From Gnomoniopsis sp. IMI 355080 (taxonomy: Eukaryota; Ascomycota; Sordariomycetes; Diaporthales; Gnomoniaceae): a stretch of DNA of 44,632 bases. Of this stretch, positions 11,657 to 21,063 are shown piece by piece (the stretch's first letter is position 1; the number at the start of each line of letters is the position of its first letter). The translations under genes were made by a program, and so were the position numbers. The stretch lies in the NCBI GenBank assembly GCA_027946555.1, contig JAPEVC010000273.1, forward strand, positions 1 through 44,632, given 5' to 3'. The notes below the pieces were generated by a model. That model saw only the letters and a program-made list of their open reading frames with translations, did not search any database and had not been told where the DNA came from.

Positions 11657-12096
11657 ATGACTGAGTTGTGTCATGAAATGGGAATTTATTTGACCAACGG
11701 AGCTGGTGAATCATGTCCTATATCTTTGTTACAACGTGAAGGACCAATAGCCCCAGTAGCTCAATTCGATGGTCAAAGCGCTACTCTTGACATTGACAAT
11801 TCCAAGTTCCATTTACATGCTGTCCCGCAATACTATGTCACTAGATATTTGTCAGTTGCCAAGTTGCCTAAAGCAGTAAGTACTCCACCCAGGGCCGCAT
11901 ATGACTTTCTATACCATAGTACTCCGTAGACGAGGCACTTAAATACTTACACTACCCACTCGAAGGTTCAATTGCAGGTACTGTACAATACATATTAAGA
12001 AAGCAAAAACTTAAACTCAGATACAGTCGTCAATTCTGCCCGGGACATGCACCTACAACTCGGAGCCACAGTGCTCTCTGTGGTGCTGAGACTTAA
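11657..12096 (+). CDS. AT-rich coding island, unknown protein (possibly foreign or virus-derived)
   Basis: Starting 23 bp after the isomerase stop, an open frame runs from ATG 11657 to a GTAAGT at 11876. The same protein character resumes in another frame from 11920 to the TAA at 12094-12096. A 44-bp intron (11876-11919, GTAAGT...CCATAG) joins the two in phase 0 to about 131 codons. Visible pieces include HEMGIYLTNGAGE, KFHLHAVPQYYVTRYLS and YSVDEALKYLHYPLEGS, which look like genuine protein. Codons favour A/T endings (TTG, TTA, GAA, CAA, GGT, GCT), opposite to flanking genes. The first frame is also open upstream into the isomerase gene, so the true start is unclear and it may be an inserted fragment. 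The sequence around the joint carries GTACTCC twice (11879-11885 and 11919-11925), so a small insertion rather than an intron is possible. I do not recognise the family; foreign or viral origin is inference from composition. Confidence 0.35.
12066..12083. repeat. Short perfect hairpin
   Basis: CCACAG and CTGTGG separated by six bases, near the end of the AT-rich island where composition returns to that of the host. Stem of 6 bp; could be chance. Confidence 0.4.
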
Positions 12097-12301
12097 GAAG
12101 CCGGGCCTGCAAAAAGGCCGGGACGCCGTACGGAAAGTGGAGGGGAGGGGCCGACGGTAAGTAGCTCACAGCATATGTATTCATCATCCATACTGGTCTC
12201 TTACCAGCTTATACTATTCGTTGCTCATACGCACACCTTGTCACATATAACAAAATAACATTTGAGTAAAAAAAAGATAAGCCAAACGCTGTATTCACAG
12301 C

Positions 12302-14079
12302 ATGCTGTCGCTATATACCCTCGGCCTGATTGGCCTCGCCCTGCTGGTCTCCCACCTCGTACTCAGAGCCTTGCAGTGTCCTATCCGCGCACTCCCAGGA
12401 CCATGGTACTCGCAATGCACCGGCCTCGTGCTGAAATACCACGTCACCGTTGGACGCAGGATGTATTACGTCCACGCCCTGCACGTCCAATACGGTCCCA
12501 TCGTCCGCATCGCGCCACGCGAAGTCGCCGTCGCTGATGCGCATGCTGCCCAGGCCATCCACAAGGTTGGCAGCGGCTTTACCAAGTCTGCCTGGTATGA
12601 TGAGATTACCATGATGACAAGACCGGGCTCTGGCGATGGCGGCGGCGGCGGTGGAAGTGGCGGTATTTTTTTTATGCGTGATCCGAAAGAGCATGCTGCG
12701 AGGCGACGATTGTTTGCGCGGCCGTTTAGCAATTCGGCGCTTCAGGCGAATTCGGAGGGGGCGGTTAGGGAGAAAGTGGAGATTGCGGTGCGAAAGATTC
12801 GCGAGGAGTATGAAAGGGATGGGAAAGCGGATGTGATGAAGTGGTGGACGTTGATGACGACGGATGTGATTGCGCATTTATCCTTTGGTGAAAGCTTTGG
12901 TGGGCTTCAGGAAGGCAAGGTATGATATCCCGAAGTCAGCTATGTGAGAAGGAAAAAGAGAAGGAGAAGAGCCAGCTTTTGCATTCTAGTCGAAATGCAC
13001 ACACATGTACCCGTGATGCTAACAGATTTCCAGCAAACACCCTTCATCGACGCCCTTCAGACAGCCCTCATGGCGAGCATGATCTTCTCCGAATTACCGC
13101 CATTATATTGGCTTGCACCCTATCTCCCCTTCAGACCCATCAAGCGTCTACTCACAGCAGAGGGCATCGTGCTCGCGCATGGCGGCCTCGCCTACCGCAA
13201 CATGCGCACCGCCGCCGCCAACACACAGCAAAACCTCTTTGGACAGATGCTAGCCCAGGCCGACGACGACGACAGCAGCGAAACGTCCGCCGCCGTATTA
13301 ACCGAGGACACGGTGCGGATGGAGGCCGCCAACTTCATCACCGCCGGGTCCGACACCACGGCCGTCACCTTGACCTATCTCACGTGGGCTGTCCTAAAGC
13401 AGCCGGCGCTTCGCCGTGCCCTCGAGGCCGAGGTGGCGTTGCTGAGCGACGATTTGACGCCCGAGGAGCTGTCAGAGCAGGGCGGAAGGGCGCCGCTGCT
13501 GAATAGTGTTGTTGAGGAGGCGTTGCGGTTGTATGGTGCGGCGCCGGGGGCGTTGCCGCGGGATGTGCCTGCGACGGGGGCGACGTTGTGTGGGCGGTAT
13601 ATTCCGCCCGGTGTGGTGGTTACGACGCAGGCGTATACGTTGCACAGGCTTCCGGATGTGTTTCCCAATCCGCTCCAGTAGGTTTTCTATTCCCATACAA
13701 TTCTTTTATTCTATTGCCCCTCCCTCACCCTAACACAATTTTGTGTTTTTTTCCCTTGATTCCTTTACTCCTTATACTAAATTCCATATTTGCAATGATT
13801 GGCAGGTTTGACGGTTGGCGATTCATCAAACAGCCCATGACTCCATTACAAAAGGCTGCATACATGCCGTTTGGCGCTGGGACACGAATCTGCATCGGCA
13901 TCCACCTCGCCATGATGGAGCTGCGGTTGGCAACGGCCATGTTTTTCCGGCAGAACCGCGGGATGGAGATTAGTGCCGAGACGACGGAGGATAAGATGGC
14001 AATGACGCAGTACTTTCTTGTTGCGCCCGCCGGTCATTGTTGCAATATTGTGCCTGGGCCTCGTACGAAAGACGGATAA
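12302..14079 (+). CDS. Cytochrome P450 monooxygenase
   Basis: Haem-thiolate monooxygenase anchored in the ER membrane. Exons 12302-12919, 13034-13677 and 13806-14079 join in phases 0 and 2 to 511 residues, normal for a fungal P450. Intron 1 has a textbook TGCTAAC branch site at 13017-13023. A membrane anchor covers residues 1-23 and is followed by the Pro-rich hinge IRALPGPW. The I-helix oxygen-binding motif AGSDTT is at 310-315, ExxR (EEALRL) at 368-371, the PERF-region equivalent FDGWRF at 422-427, and the haem loop PFGAGTRICIG at 442-452 with Cys450 as ligand. A run of glycines (residues 112-121) sits in a surface loop. It is convergent with a GMC oxidoreductase. The CYP family number and substrate cannot be assigned by eye; no synthase gene is nearby to suggest a pathway. 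Confidence 0.93.
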
Positions 14080-14754
14080 AGTAAGCTGAGGGGCGCGTTT
14101 ACCTCATCCCGACCGCTCGGGGGCGGGCGATGCGTGCTGCCTATTGATATGTATCTATAAAACGCAAGTAACGCGATAGATTGGCTTGTACGTTAGAGGC
14201 CTCCCACGAGCACTTATGTGACCTTGATACAGGTGGTTTTGCGTCTACATTTGGACAGGTCTGACTTGGAAACCAACGAGGGCTAGTTGCCATTGCATAT
14301 CGCTACGAGCATCAAGATGTCTTATAGCAGCGTTGAAGCGTTGTCCTTGAGAGCAGGCGTTATAGTTTGCCATATTGTCGAATTGGGCATTTCACTTTCG
14401 TATCATTGGCCCTCAAGTTCAACATCTTTTCACGGGTGCGGGCGGCGAGCTTTCGTTTGTTTTTCGGACAAATTGGTGAATTACTTTACTGCGTTAATAT
14501 TCACCTTCGTCGGTCCTCTATTGGCTTCAATTTGGCCGCAGGGCTGAGCCGAGATGTCTTTTCCATAGTGTAGTGATGGTCCAAGGACGGCCGACGATTT
14601 ACGGGTTTCAAGGTTGGAACTGAGATACTCAGGAGAACAATTTCCTATGTCAATATTATGTGATATGATAGAGATGATTTCGAAGCTTATGAGTATGATA
14701 TGGCTATCCTCTAATTGTATCCATAGTTGGAGATGCATGTTTGCGGAAAACCTT
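14080..14754. other. Intergenic region between convergent P450 and GMC genes
   Basis: 675 bp. No supported gene, RNA or repeat. Open frames here are short and show no protein-like composition. Confidence 0.6.
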
Positions 14755-16994
14755 TCAATTTGCCTGGGAGTCCTCGATGATCATCTCCGCCGCTACCTCC
14801 GCAATCCCATACGCCACAGTCTGCGTATGGCTTCCAATCAGGACTGGCGTAATGCTCACATCCACAACCCTCAAGTTCTCAGTCCCATATACCTTCAGCC
14901 TCGGCCCCACCACCCCACCGTCCTTCTTCGGCAACATGGCACACGTGCCGCTGTAATGGTAGATGCTGAACAGGGCCTCGCGCGTATAGGCAGCCCACTC
15001 CTCGTCCGTGCTGACTGTCTCCAAGCCAGGCTGGTACTCGCTCAGCAGAAATTGCGAGAGCGGCTCCGTGCTCGCAACTCGGTTGCGGAGGTACTTGGTC
15101 GCCTCCACCATGCTCTGCACGTCGTATTGACTCGACAAGTACTGTGGGTCGATCCTCGGCGCCTGGGTGATGTCTGACGAGACGATGTGCACGCTACCGC
15201 GGCTCAGAGGGCGCATGAATATCGCGATGAAGCTCACAAAATCGGCACCGTAGAGCGGGTCGCCCACCGCTGGGTACAGGTAGCCCAGGGAGCCGTCGCC
15301 GAGGAGGAGCTCCATTTGCGGGACGGAGTAGTTGGAGAGGAACGAAAGTTTCGTCTGGTCGATTACGTTTGACGAGTTCCCCAATGCTTCGTGCGCGAGA
15401 GCAACGAGCTGGGAGTCATTGCCTCCAGTGATTTGCTGCCAGTTGAGAAAGGCGATGGCGTTGAAGGACTGATCGTAGCGGAAAACCTTGGATGCTTCCC
15501 AAAGCGCGAGCTGTTCGGCTGCGTAGGTAGTGTTATATTTGAGGATGTCGAGGGAGTGGTAGCCTGGTTTGAGCTGATACGTGATGGGGACGCCGATGTG
15601 GTCTGTTGATTTAGTCAGGGCCAAGAATGTCATAATGTGCAAACTGCTGGAACAGGAATAATCACCCACCTTGGAAATTCTCCCCTACACCGGGAAGATC
15701 CAGTATCGGCTCGATACCGGCTGCGTCTAAGACACTCGTCTTGCCAATGCCTGACAGTTCGAGAAGACCCGGACTTTGGATCGCGCCGGCCGAGAGGATG
15801 ACCTCTTTCTTGGCATAGATCACCGTACCATCCTGCAGAGTCACGCCCGTGGCGATTAAATCGTCCTGGGGCCCACGCTGCAAGCTCTTCTTTACGGTCT
15901 GTGGTTTAAAGTTGACCTTTGCCACGCGCGTCGACAGGAGGATATGCAGATTCGAGCCCGCACGAGGAATGTAGGCGTTGGCACTGTAAGACCGCGTATA
16001 GTTGTCTGGGTTGTAGCTGCCAGGCTGCAACATAGCGCCGAGAGGCTCACCCCCCAGTGATTCGAGGTTATGCGCAATCCCCAGCTCCCCGAGCGTTGGG
16101 ACCCAGGCGAGCAGTTGCTCGGTTCTATACCGGCTGACCACGTTGGCTACGGGGCCTTCGACACCTCGCCCGATGAAACCGTAGTCGGACGAGTTCACGC
16201 CTGTGAAATTCTCGGACTTGACCATCCCCGCTAGAATACTGTCCCAGTTCCACCCGGGGTTGCCGAGCGATTCCCAGGCGTCGTACTCGGCGGTGGATGC
16301 CCGGTTCCATACCATATAATTCATGGCCGAGCTTCCACCTAGGACCTTAGCGCGCGAGAGGTCGAGTTCGCGGTCATCGACGTTGGGTTGTTCTATGGTT
16401 GTGAAGTTCCAGTCGTATATCGTGCCTTGTGTCGACCCAAACATGGCCGGTACATTTATTCTCAGCTCATCAGGAGCCGATGGTCCAGCTTCGATTAGAC
16501 TGAGACGCGCAATGTCAGTTCCATTTTTCAAAGAGCCAAAGACCCTGACCATACAAGAAAATGGAGTGACCACACAATGGTGTCGCAAAGGTAGGCCAGG
16601 GGTTTTCGCCTGCAACAAAAATACTCACAGAATGCTGCTATTTGTCAAGGTTTGGCTCAGGCGGGTTGCCAGTGCTGAACCAGAGGCTAGAGAAAGACGC
16701 TTAGCACGATGTATTCTTCATTCATGGGTGTAGTTCAGCTTACTGCCTCCGCCGACGATGATCTATGTGGGTTTTTGTTAATCAGTATAATGACCACGGG
16801 CTCTACATGTTGCTTCAAACAAAAACATCCCTCGATGCTAAGGGACTCTGGATTTTGCAAAGTTCTGCAACCCAGTGAGAATGCTTACGTACATAGTCAT
16901 AGGTCTGGTTCCTAGCCGTCGTTGCGTGTGCCAGGCTTGTTTCGCCCACCGCCGCTGCGGCGACGACAAGGAGCCATTTCGCGAGAGGCACCAT
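14755..16994 (-). CDS. Secreted GMC-family FAD oxidoreductase (aryl-alcohol oxidase/glucose oxidase type)
   Basis: Flavoenzyme that oxidises an alcohol or sugar, probably passing electrons to oxygen outside the cell. Five exons on the minus strand: 16994-16893, 16762-16744 (19 bp), 16686-16629, 16499-15670 and 15602-14755. They join in frame to 618 residues, the usual size. A signal peptide covers residues 1-22 (VPLAKWLLVVAAAAVGETSLA). The FAD dinucleotide motif GGGTSG lies at 38-43 and is assembled from three exons. GMC signature 1 is seen as KVLGGSSAMNYMVWNR and signature 2 as GAIQSPGLLELSGIG. The C-terminal catalytic pair is present: His in YHYSGTCAM and His in LIGSHTQTVAYGIAE. Many NxS/T sites suit a glycoprotein. 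The start ATG gives both the signal peptide and the YDY|IIVGGG junction. Substrate is not determinable; aryl-alcohol oxidase, glucose oxidase and choline-dehydrogenase-like roles all remain possible. Confidence 0.92.
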
Positions 16995-17111
16995 GTTTCA
17001 GAATGGGAAGAATGTTCTGTTCCAAAGATGAAAGACCTGGCAAGTCTGCAAATTCGGTTTGCTGGATTATAACAAAGACTATTTGGATTCCTGGCCCATC
17101 ATAGCTATCGT

Positions 17112-17119
17112 TATTTATA
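17112..17119 (-). promoter_or_regulatory. Candidate TATA box of the GMC gene
   Basis: TATAAATA on the minus strand, 118 bp before the GMC start codon, a usual distance for a fungal TATA box. Sequence-only call. Confidence 0.4.
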
Positions 17120-17483
17120 ATTGAATATAGATTCTTCGAAGCGCTCAACCCGGTTCTTGAAGGCCTTAGTCTCTAATTCCATAGCTTCACATGTGACTCA
17201 GCATTGTAACCATGTTGCATACTTACGAATAATCTCGCCGGAATAGGAATTTCAAGCGCGTGGCTACATGAATGTCTGTGCCGACATTAGGAAACTATTG
17301 ATGACATGGCAAGCCACCAATGTATGTGGCCAATGGGCTCGCCGTACTACTTTACTGAATAGGAAATATGATTAGATTTTGTGGATCGGCTAGCTGCTTC
17401 TCACAGCTTATTTGTCGCTGACCGGCATGTAGCTGACCGCGGTGAAGGGTCTGGCAACCGGGCACTATCGCGACCTAGCTAGG

Positions 17484-17493
17484 TACCTAGGTA
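17484..17493. repeat. Palindrome TACCTAGGTA, copy 7
   Basis: Exact copy about 490 bp upstream of the GMC start, embedded in AGCTAGGTACCTAGGTACG, where partial copies overlap. Confidence 0.9.
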
Positions 17494-18207
17494 CGATTAC
17501 TTACTTAGGCATGTCGAGTGAAGCATGCTTCCCCGCGAATGGAACCCATTGAGACAAAGCAGTACAACTGATCTTTGCAGTTTCCGATTCCATTGTGGCG
17601 GGCTGACTGCATACCTCAATCTGCCGTGTCCAGCAAATCCAGCAAGGCATGAAGTATAGTAAGATCACTTACACGCCACATGCTGAGCTTCGACGGCCTC
17701 ATCTTTCTGCCCTAAGTGAATATAATTTTGGGCGTATTTAGATAAGAACTTCGACTCATAGCAGGCTCCGGCTACAACAATGTCTATAGATAATCTTGGG
17801 ATTGGATGAATAGGAAAAACGGTGGAAAGCACCCATGCTTACGATCCACGCCATGCTACCAGGTGAGCTTTCTGTAGCCTATAGGGCGTGAGAGGGCGTG
17901 TCATTGGGATAGATAAGTGTCATAATCTACCAATCAAAACATTCACCGTCTCAAGAACTGATCAAAAGGACAAATATAGAATTCCAGTATCTAGTCCCGT
18001 CACTACCTAGATCGAAATCATACTGTGTGTCAATGCAAGTAGGCTGCATATCCACTGGTTCATTTTTTCGCCGCATGGTTAGCATAATTGGTATTCAAAA
18101 GAAAGTGACTACCTCCAAATGCTTAAATAGGTCATTTAATTCCTCACTGAATACGCTATTGGATGTGTTCACGAATTTGTTCGCGATTCGATTCGCCACC
18201 ACGAGCT

Positions 18208-19748
18208 TCACACATCATGACCACATGTCCCCAAATGTCGCTCACCTTCGAGGATCGTCCACGGAAAATCCTCCAGAATCAGGCTGTCAAGGGATTGCTT
18301 CAGAACCATGGTAGCATTGCCCACGTTTTTGGGAATAATATCTTGTCCACGCTGGGCCAATTCGGCCAAGACGTGTGCGGCGGCCTTGGCATTAATCGTG
18401 AGAGTGTCAGGGTTTGCATTATCGTAGTCATCGCATGGCTGGTGGTAACAGTCGTCCTGCGCGACACCGGTCCCGGTGAACAAGCCGCCCACGGGTTTGT
18501 TGAGCGTGGACATGAAGGAAGCGTAGTCACTGCCGCCGGAGAAGGCAGCTGCGGTGACGTTGAGGCCTTGACTTTCGAGATAGTCGACAAAAAGCGACTC
18601 GATCACGTCGGAACCAGGAGAGCCAGCGAGACCATAGGTACTTCCATCGCCATCAAAGACGCCAAAGAATCCCCTGCTGACCATGTCAAAATTGAGGTAA
18701 AGAAGCAGGTCGTCGGCGTCTTTGGTGCCACTGATCTGAGCAGTATAATAGCGAGATCCCACCAGTCCAATCTCTTCAGCTCCCCACCAAGCAAATCGTA
18801 TCTTGTTCCGGAAGGTGAATTGTTGCAAACCGTCAAACAATTCGAGTAAGAGAGAGCTACCAGAACCATCGTCATTGATGCCAGCCCCGGCCTTTACGCT
18901 GTCGAGATGAGCACCGAGCATAATCACATTATGTGGGTCACCACCTATGGATTCAGCGAAGACGTTTTGCGTAACCCTGACTTCGACCGTCTGGGTTTGT
19001 TGAAAATATGGCGTAATGACCTCCCCGGAGAGCAGGCGATCGCGAAGAGCCTCGCCATCCACCAGATTGATAAAGCCACTAGGAACAAAGCTGTCTGGAT
19101 CGGGAGCAGAGAGCGTACCGCCTGTGACGTTGGCCGGGTCATTATTGTACAAGATGACGACAGCAGCACCTGCTGCAGCCGCAGGACGAATACGGCCCGC
19201 AAGAGTGCCTCCGGTGGGACAAGTGCCACGTTGAACTAGAACCATCTTATCCTGTACATCGAAGCCGGCGTAGCCTTCCACAGAGCAGCCTGCATCGCCA
19301 GTAGGTCCGAGAACAAGCTGCTTGGTCAAACCCTCGGGGGGTGTTGACGGCGAGTAAGTCAGGCCGATGATGAAGATGCTAGTATTATCCACGCTGAAGG
19401 TGATTGATTCGACGTTCGAATAATTGCCTGGAAAGTCCTGCTTGGTTGCAATGAATGTTTCCGACCTGGACACGCGGTTATAGACGAAGTCGCGAGAGGC
19501 ATCAAAGCCAGGAAGTCCAAATGCTCGATTGCCTCCATTCTCCTTTGCTATAGTGTCAAGATTCGCTAAATTTTCCATCAACCTGCACTTATTATTAGAA
19601 GCGTTCACCTGTAATGCGAGACATTTTGTTGCACTCACCCATCAGTAGTAATGGTTGCCTGCAGGTCTTTTGAGTCAAGGGGCAGCAGCACAGCTTGTGC
19701 TGCTGCTGCTGTGAAAGCAACAAACTTTGCGGAGGAATTGATTCTCAT
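18208..19748 (-). CDS. Secreted M28 aminopeptidase with PA domain (leucine aminopeptidase 2-like)
   Basis: Zinc exopeptidase releasing N-terminal residues from peptides, secreted or vacuolar. Exons 19748-19639 and 19582-18208 join in phase 2 across a 57-bp intron (GTGAGT...TGCAG) to 494 residues, matching fungal Lap2/aminopeptidase-Y enzymes of about 500. A signal peptide covers residues 1-20 (alanine-rich). A PA domain spans roughly 120-230 (GYAGFDVQDKMVLVQRGTCP, AAGAAVVILYNN). The M28 core follows with all metal ligands: His in GAHLDSV, Asp in INDDGSG, the Glu pair in WGAEEIGLVGS, Asp in NFDMVS and His in CYHQPCDDYDN. The last residues (EGERHLGTCGHDV) follow a GTGAGC that could act as a donor, so a different C-terminus is possible. 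Transcribed divergently from the HET gene. Family call is firm; substrate preference is not visible. Confidence 0.93.
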
Positions 19749-20188
19749 GATGGTTTGCAAACTCAAAATCAGGGAGCAGGGCGTATTGCGGAAAGGCAGC
19801 AGTCATGGTCGTGCTTATATTGTATTTATGACCTTGACATGAGAAGCAGGGAATTTAGATTGCCACCAGCTGTCGCCAGGCAGAGACTTGGCTTAAATCA
19901 AAGATTTACCTGTATACGGAAGGCAGTGCCGTGCCAAGTCCCTCTATAGCAACAAGAAAAGTGCAAGCATGCTAAGGATTTCTTCAAGATACTGCCAATC
20001 GTTCCGTCTGGGCAATGGGCCATTGAGGGGCTTGGAAAGGAGCGGAGTTGACAGCCAAGCAGTATATCAATGTGCTTAACCCTATCACCTTCCTAACTGA
20101 GCGGTAGCAGAGTCTTGGAAGTCTTGCCTGTGAATTGAATATGTAATTACATACACAGCGTAACAGCATAATTCTAATTTTTTTACGC

Positions 20189-20206
20189 CAACATCTTACG
20201 ATGTTG
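20189..20206. repeat. Perfect 7-bp-stem hairpin
   Basis: CAACATC and GATGTTG around a TTAC loop, in an AT-rich patch upstream of the aminopeptidase gene. No run of T follows on either strand that would make a clear terminator. Confidence 0.5.
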
Positions 20207-20600
20207 ATAAAATTATATAAAGGTCGTTATAACTATGTATCAGATTGTCGCACCGGAAGGGATACTGTCTTTTCCAATTACTACTCTGAGCAGCATTTGT
20301 TCTGTAGAAATTGACAGCTTGTGAAATCACTCAAATGCTATTTGAATGCCGGCTACGATGACTTCCTAATTGACGACATGCCCAGAAGCAGCAGAACAAG
20401 TGTAATTATCAAGCAACAGGTCAATGCCTTGCTTAATGGCCTCGGGAGGTTAGTGTCGATGCCAAACCCTCCGGACATCCCATAGCAGGCAGTGGTGGGC
20501 GTGAATATTCTTGGCTTAGTTGTGGAATGTGTGCAATAGTGTAGTCGATGGCTGCCTAGAATCTGGGTGTGAGCATATATTGATGGCTGGGCTACTTAGG

Positions 20601-20610
20601 TACCTAGGTA
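20601..20610. repeat. Palindrome TACCTAGGTA, copy 8
   Basis: Exact copy preceded by TTAGG (CTTAGGTACCTAGGTAG), midway in the divergent promoter of the aminopeptidase and HET genes. Confidence 0.9.
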
Positions 20611-21063
20611 GAGTCGGGATAGTCGGCCCGCCCGGTTGAAAATGGTTTGGCGTAGAGAAAAAGGTCACTCGGCGAGCGCCAGCGGCAGAGATTACTCACC
20701 AGATCGTTGAGGATAGTGATGGTGCCATAGGCAACCTCTCTGCCTCTTTCCATGCATGGCCCACTGTAAACTTGTATTGGCTATAGTGCTTGTTCTGTGA
20801 AACGTAGAAGTGGCTGGAACTGGTGCTAATGTGGCAATGCAGATGCATCCATCGATGATCATGCACAACGTAAGCACGATCCGTCCAGGGGGGAGGAATG
20901 TGTAAAATCATAGAAGCAATCTTGGGCGGGGTAGTGGAATGGTACGTAGTACAAAACAATCAGGTGTCCTGGTCCACTACATCTTCAACTTTCACTCGAG
21001 TAGCGCCAACCTTGGAACGGCGAGTAGTCGAATTCTGCAGTCTATCAGGCTTTCTCTCCCACT

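Larger units (their letters stand above)
16995..18207. other. Promoter region of the GMC gene and 3' flank of the aminopeptidase gene
   Basis: About 1.2 kb with no supported gene. Contains a TATA-like element (17112-17119) and one TACCTAGGTA (17484). A possible extra 3' exon of the aminopeptidase gene around 18055-17950 is discussed in the findings. Confidence 0.55.
19749..21063. other. Divergent promoter region, aminopeptidase (-) and HET (+)
   Basis: 1.3 kb without a supported gene. A TATAAG element on the minus strand near 19815-19820 is about 70 bp from the aminopeptidase start. One TACCTAGGTA at 20601 and a 7-bp-stem hairpin at 20189-20206. Short minus-strand frames at 20692-20959 lack protein character. 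Confidence 0.55.

Noticed and set aside
15187..15609. Plus-strand frames opposite the GMC gene
   Set aside because: They are shadows of the last GMC exon with no domain of their own.
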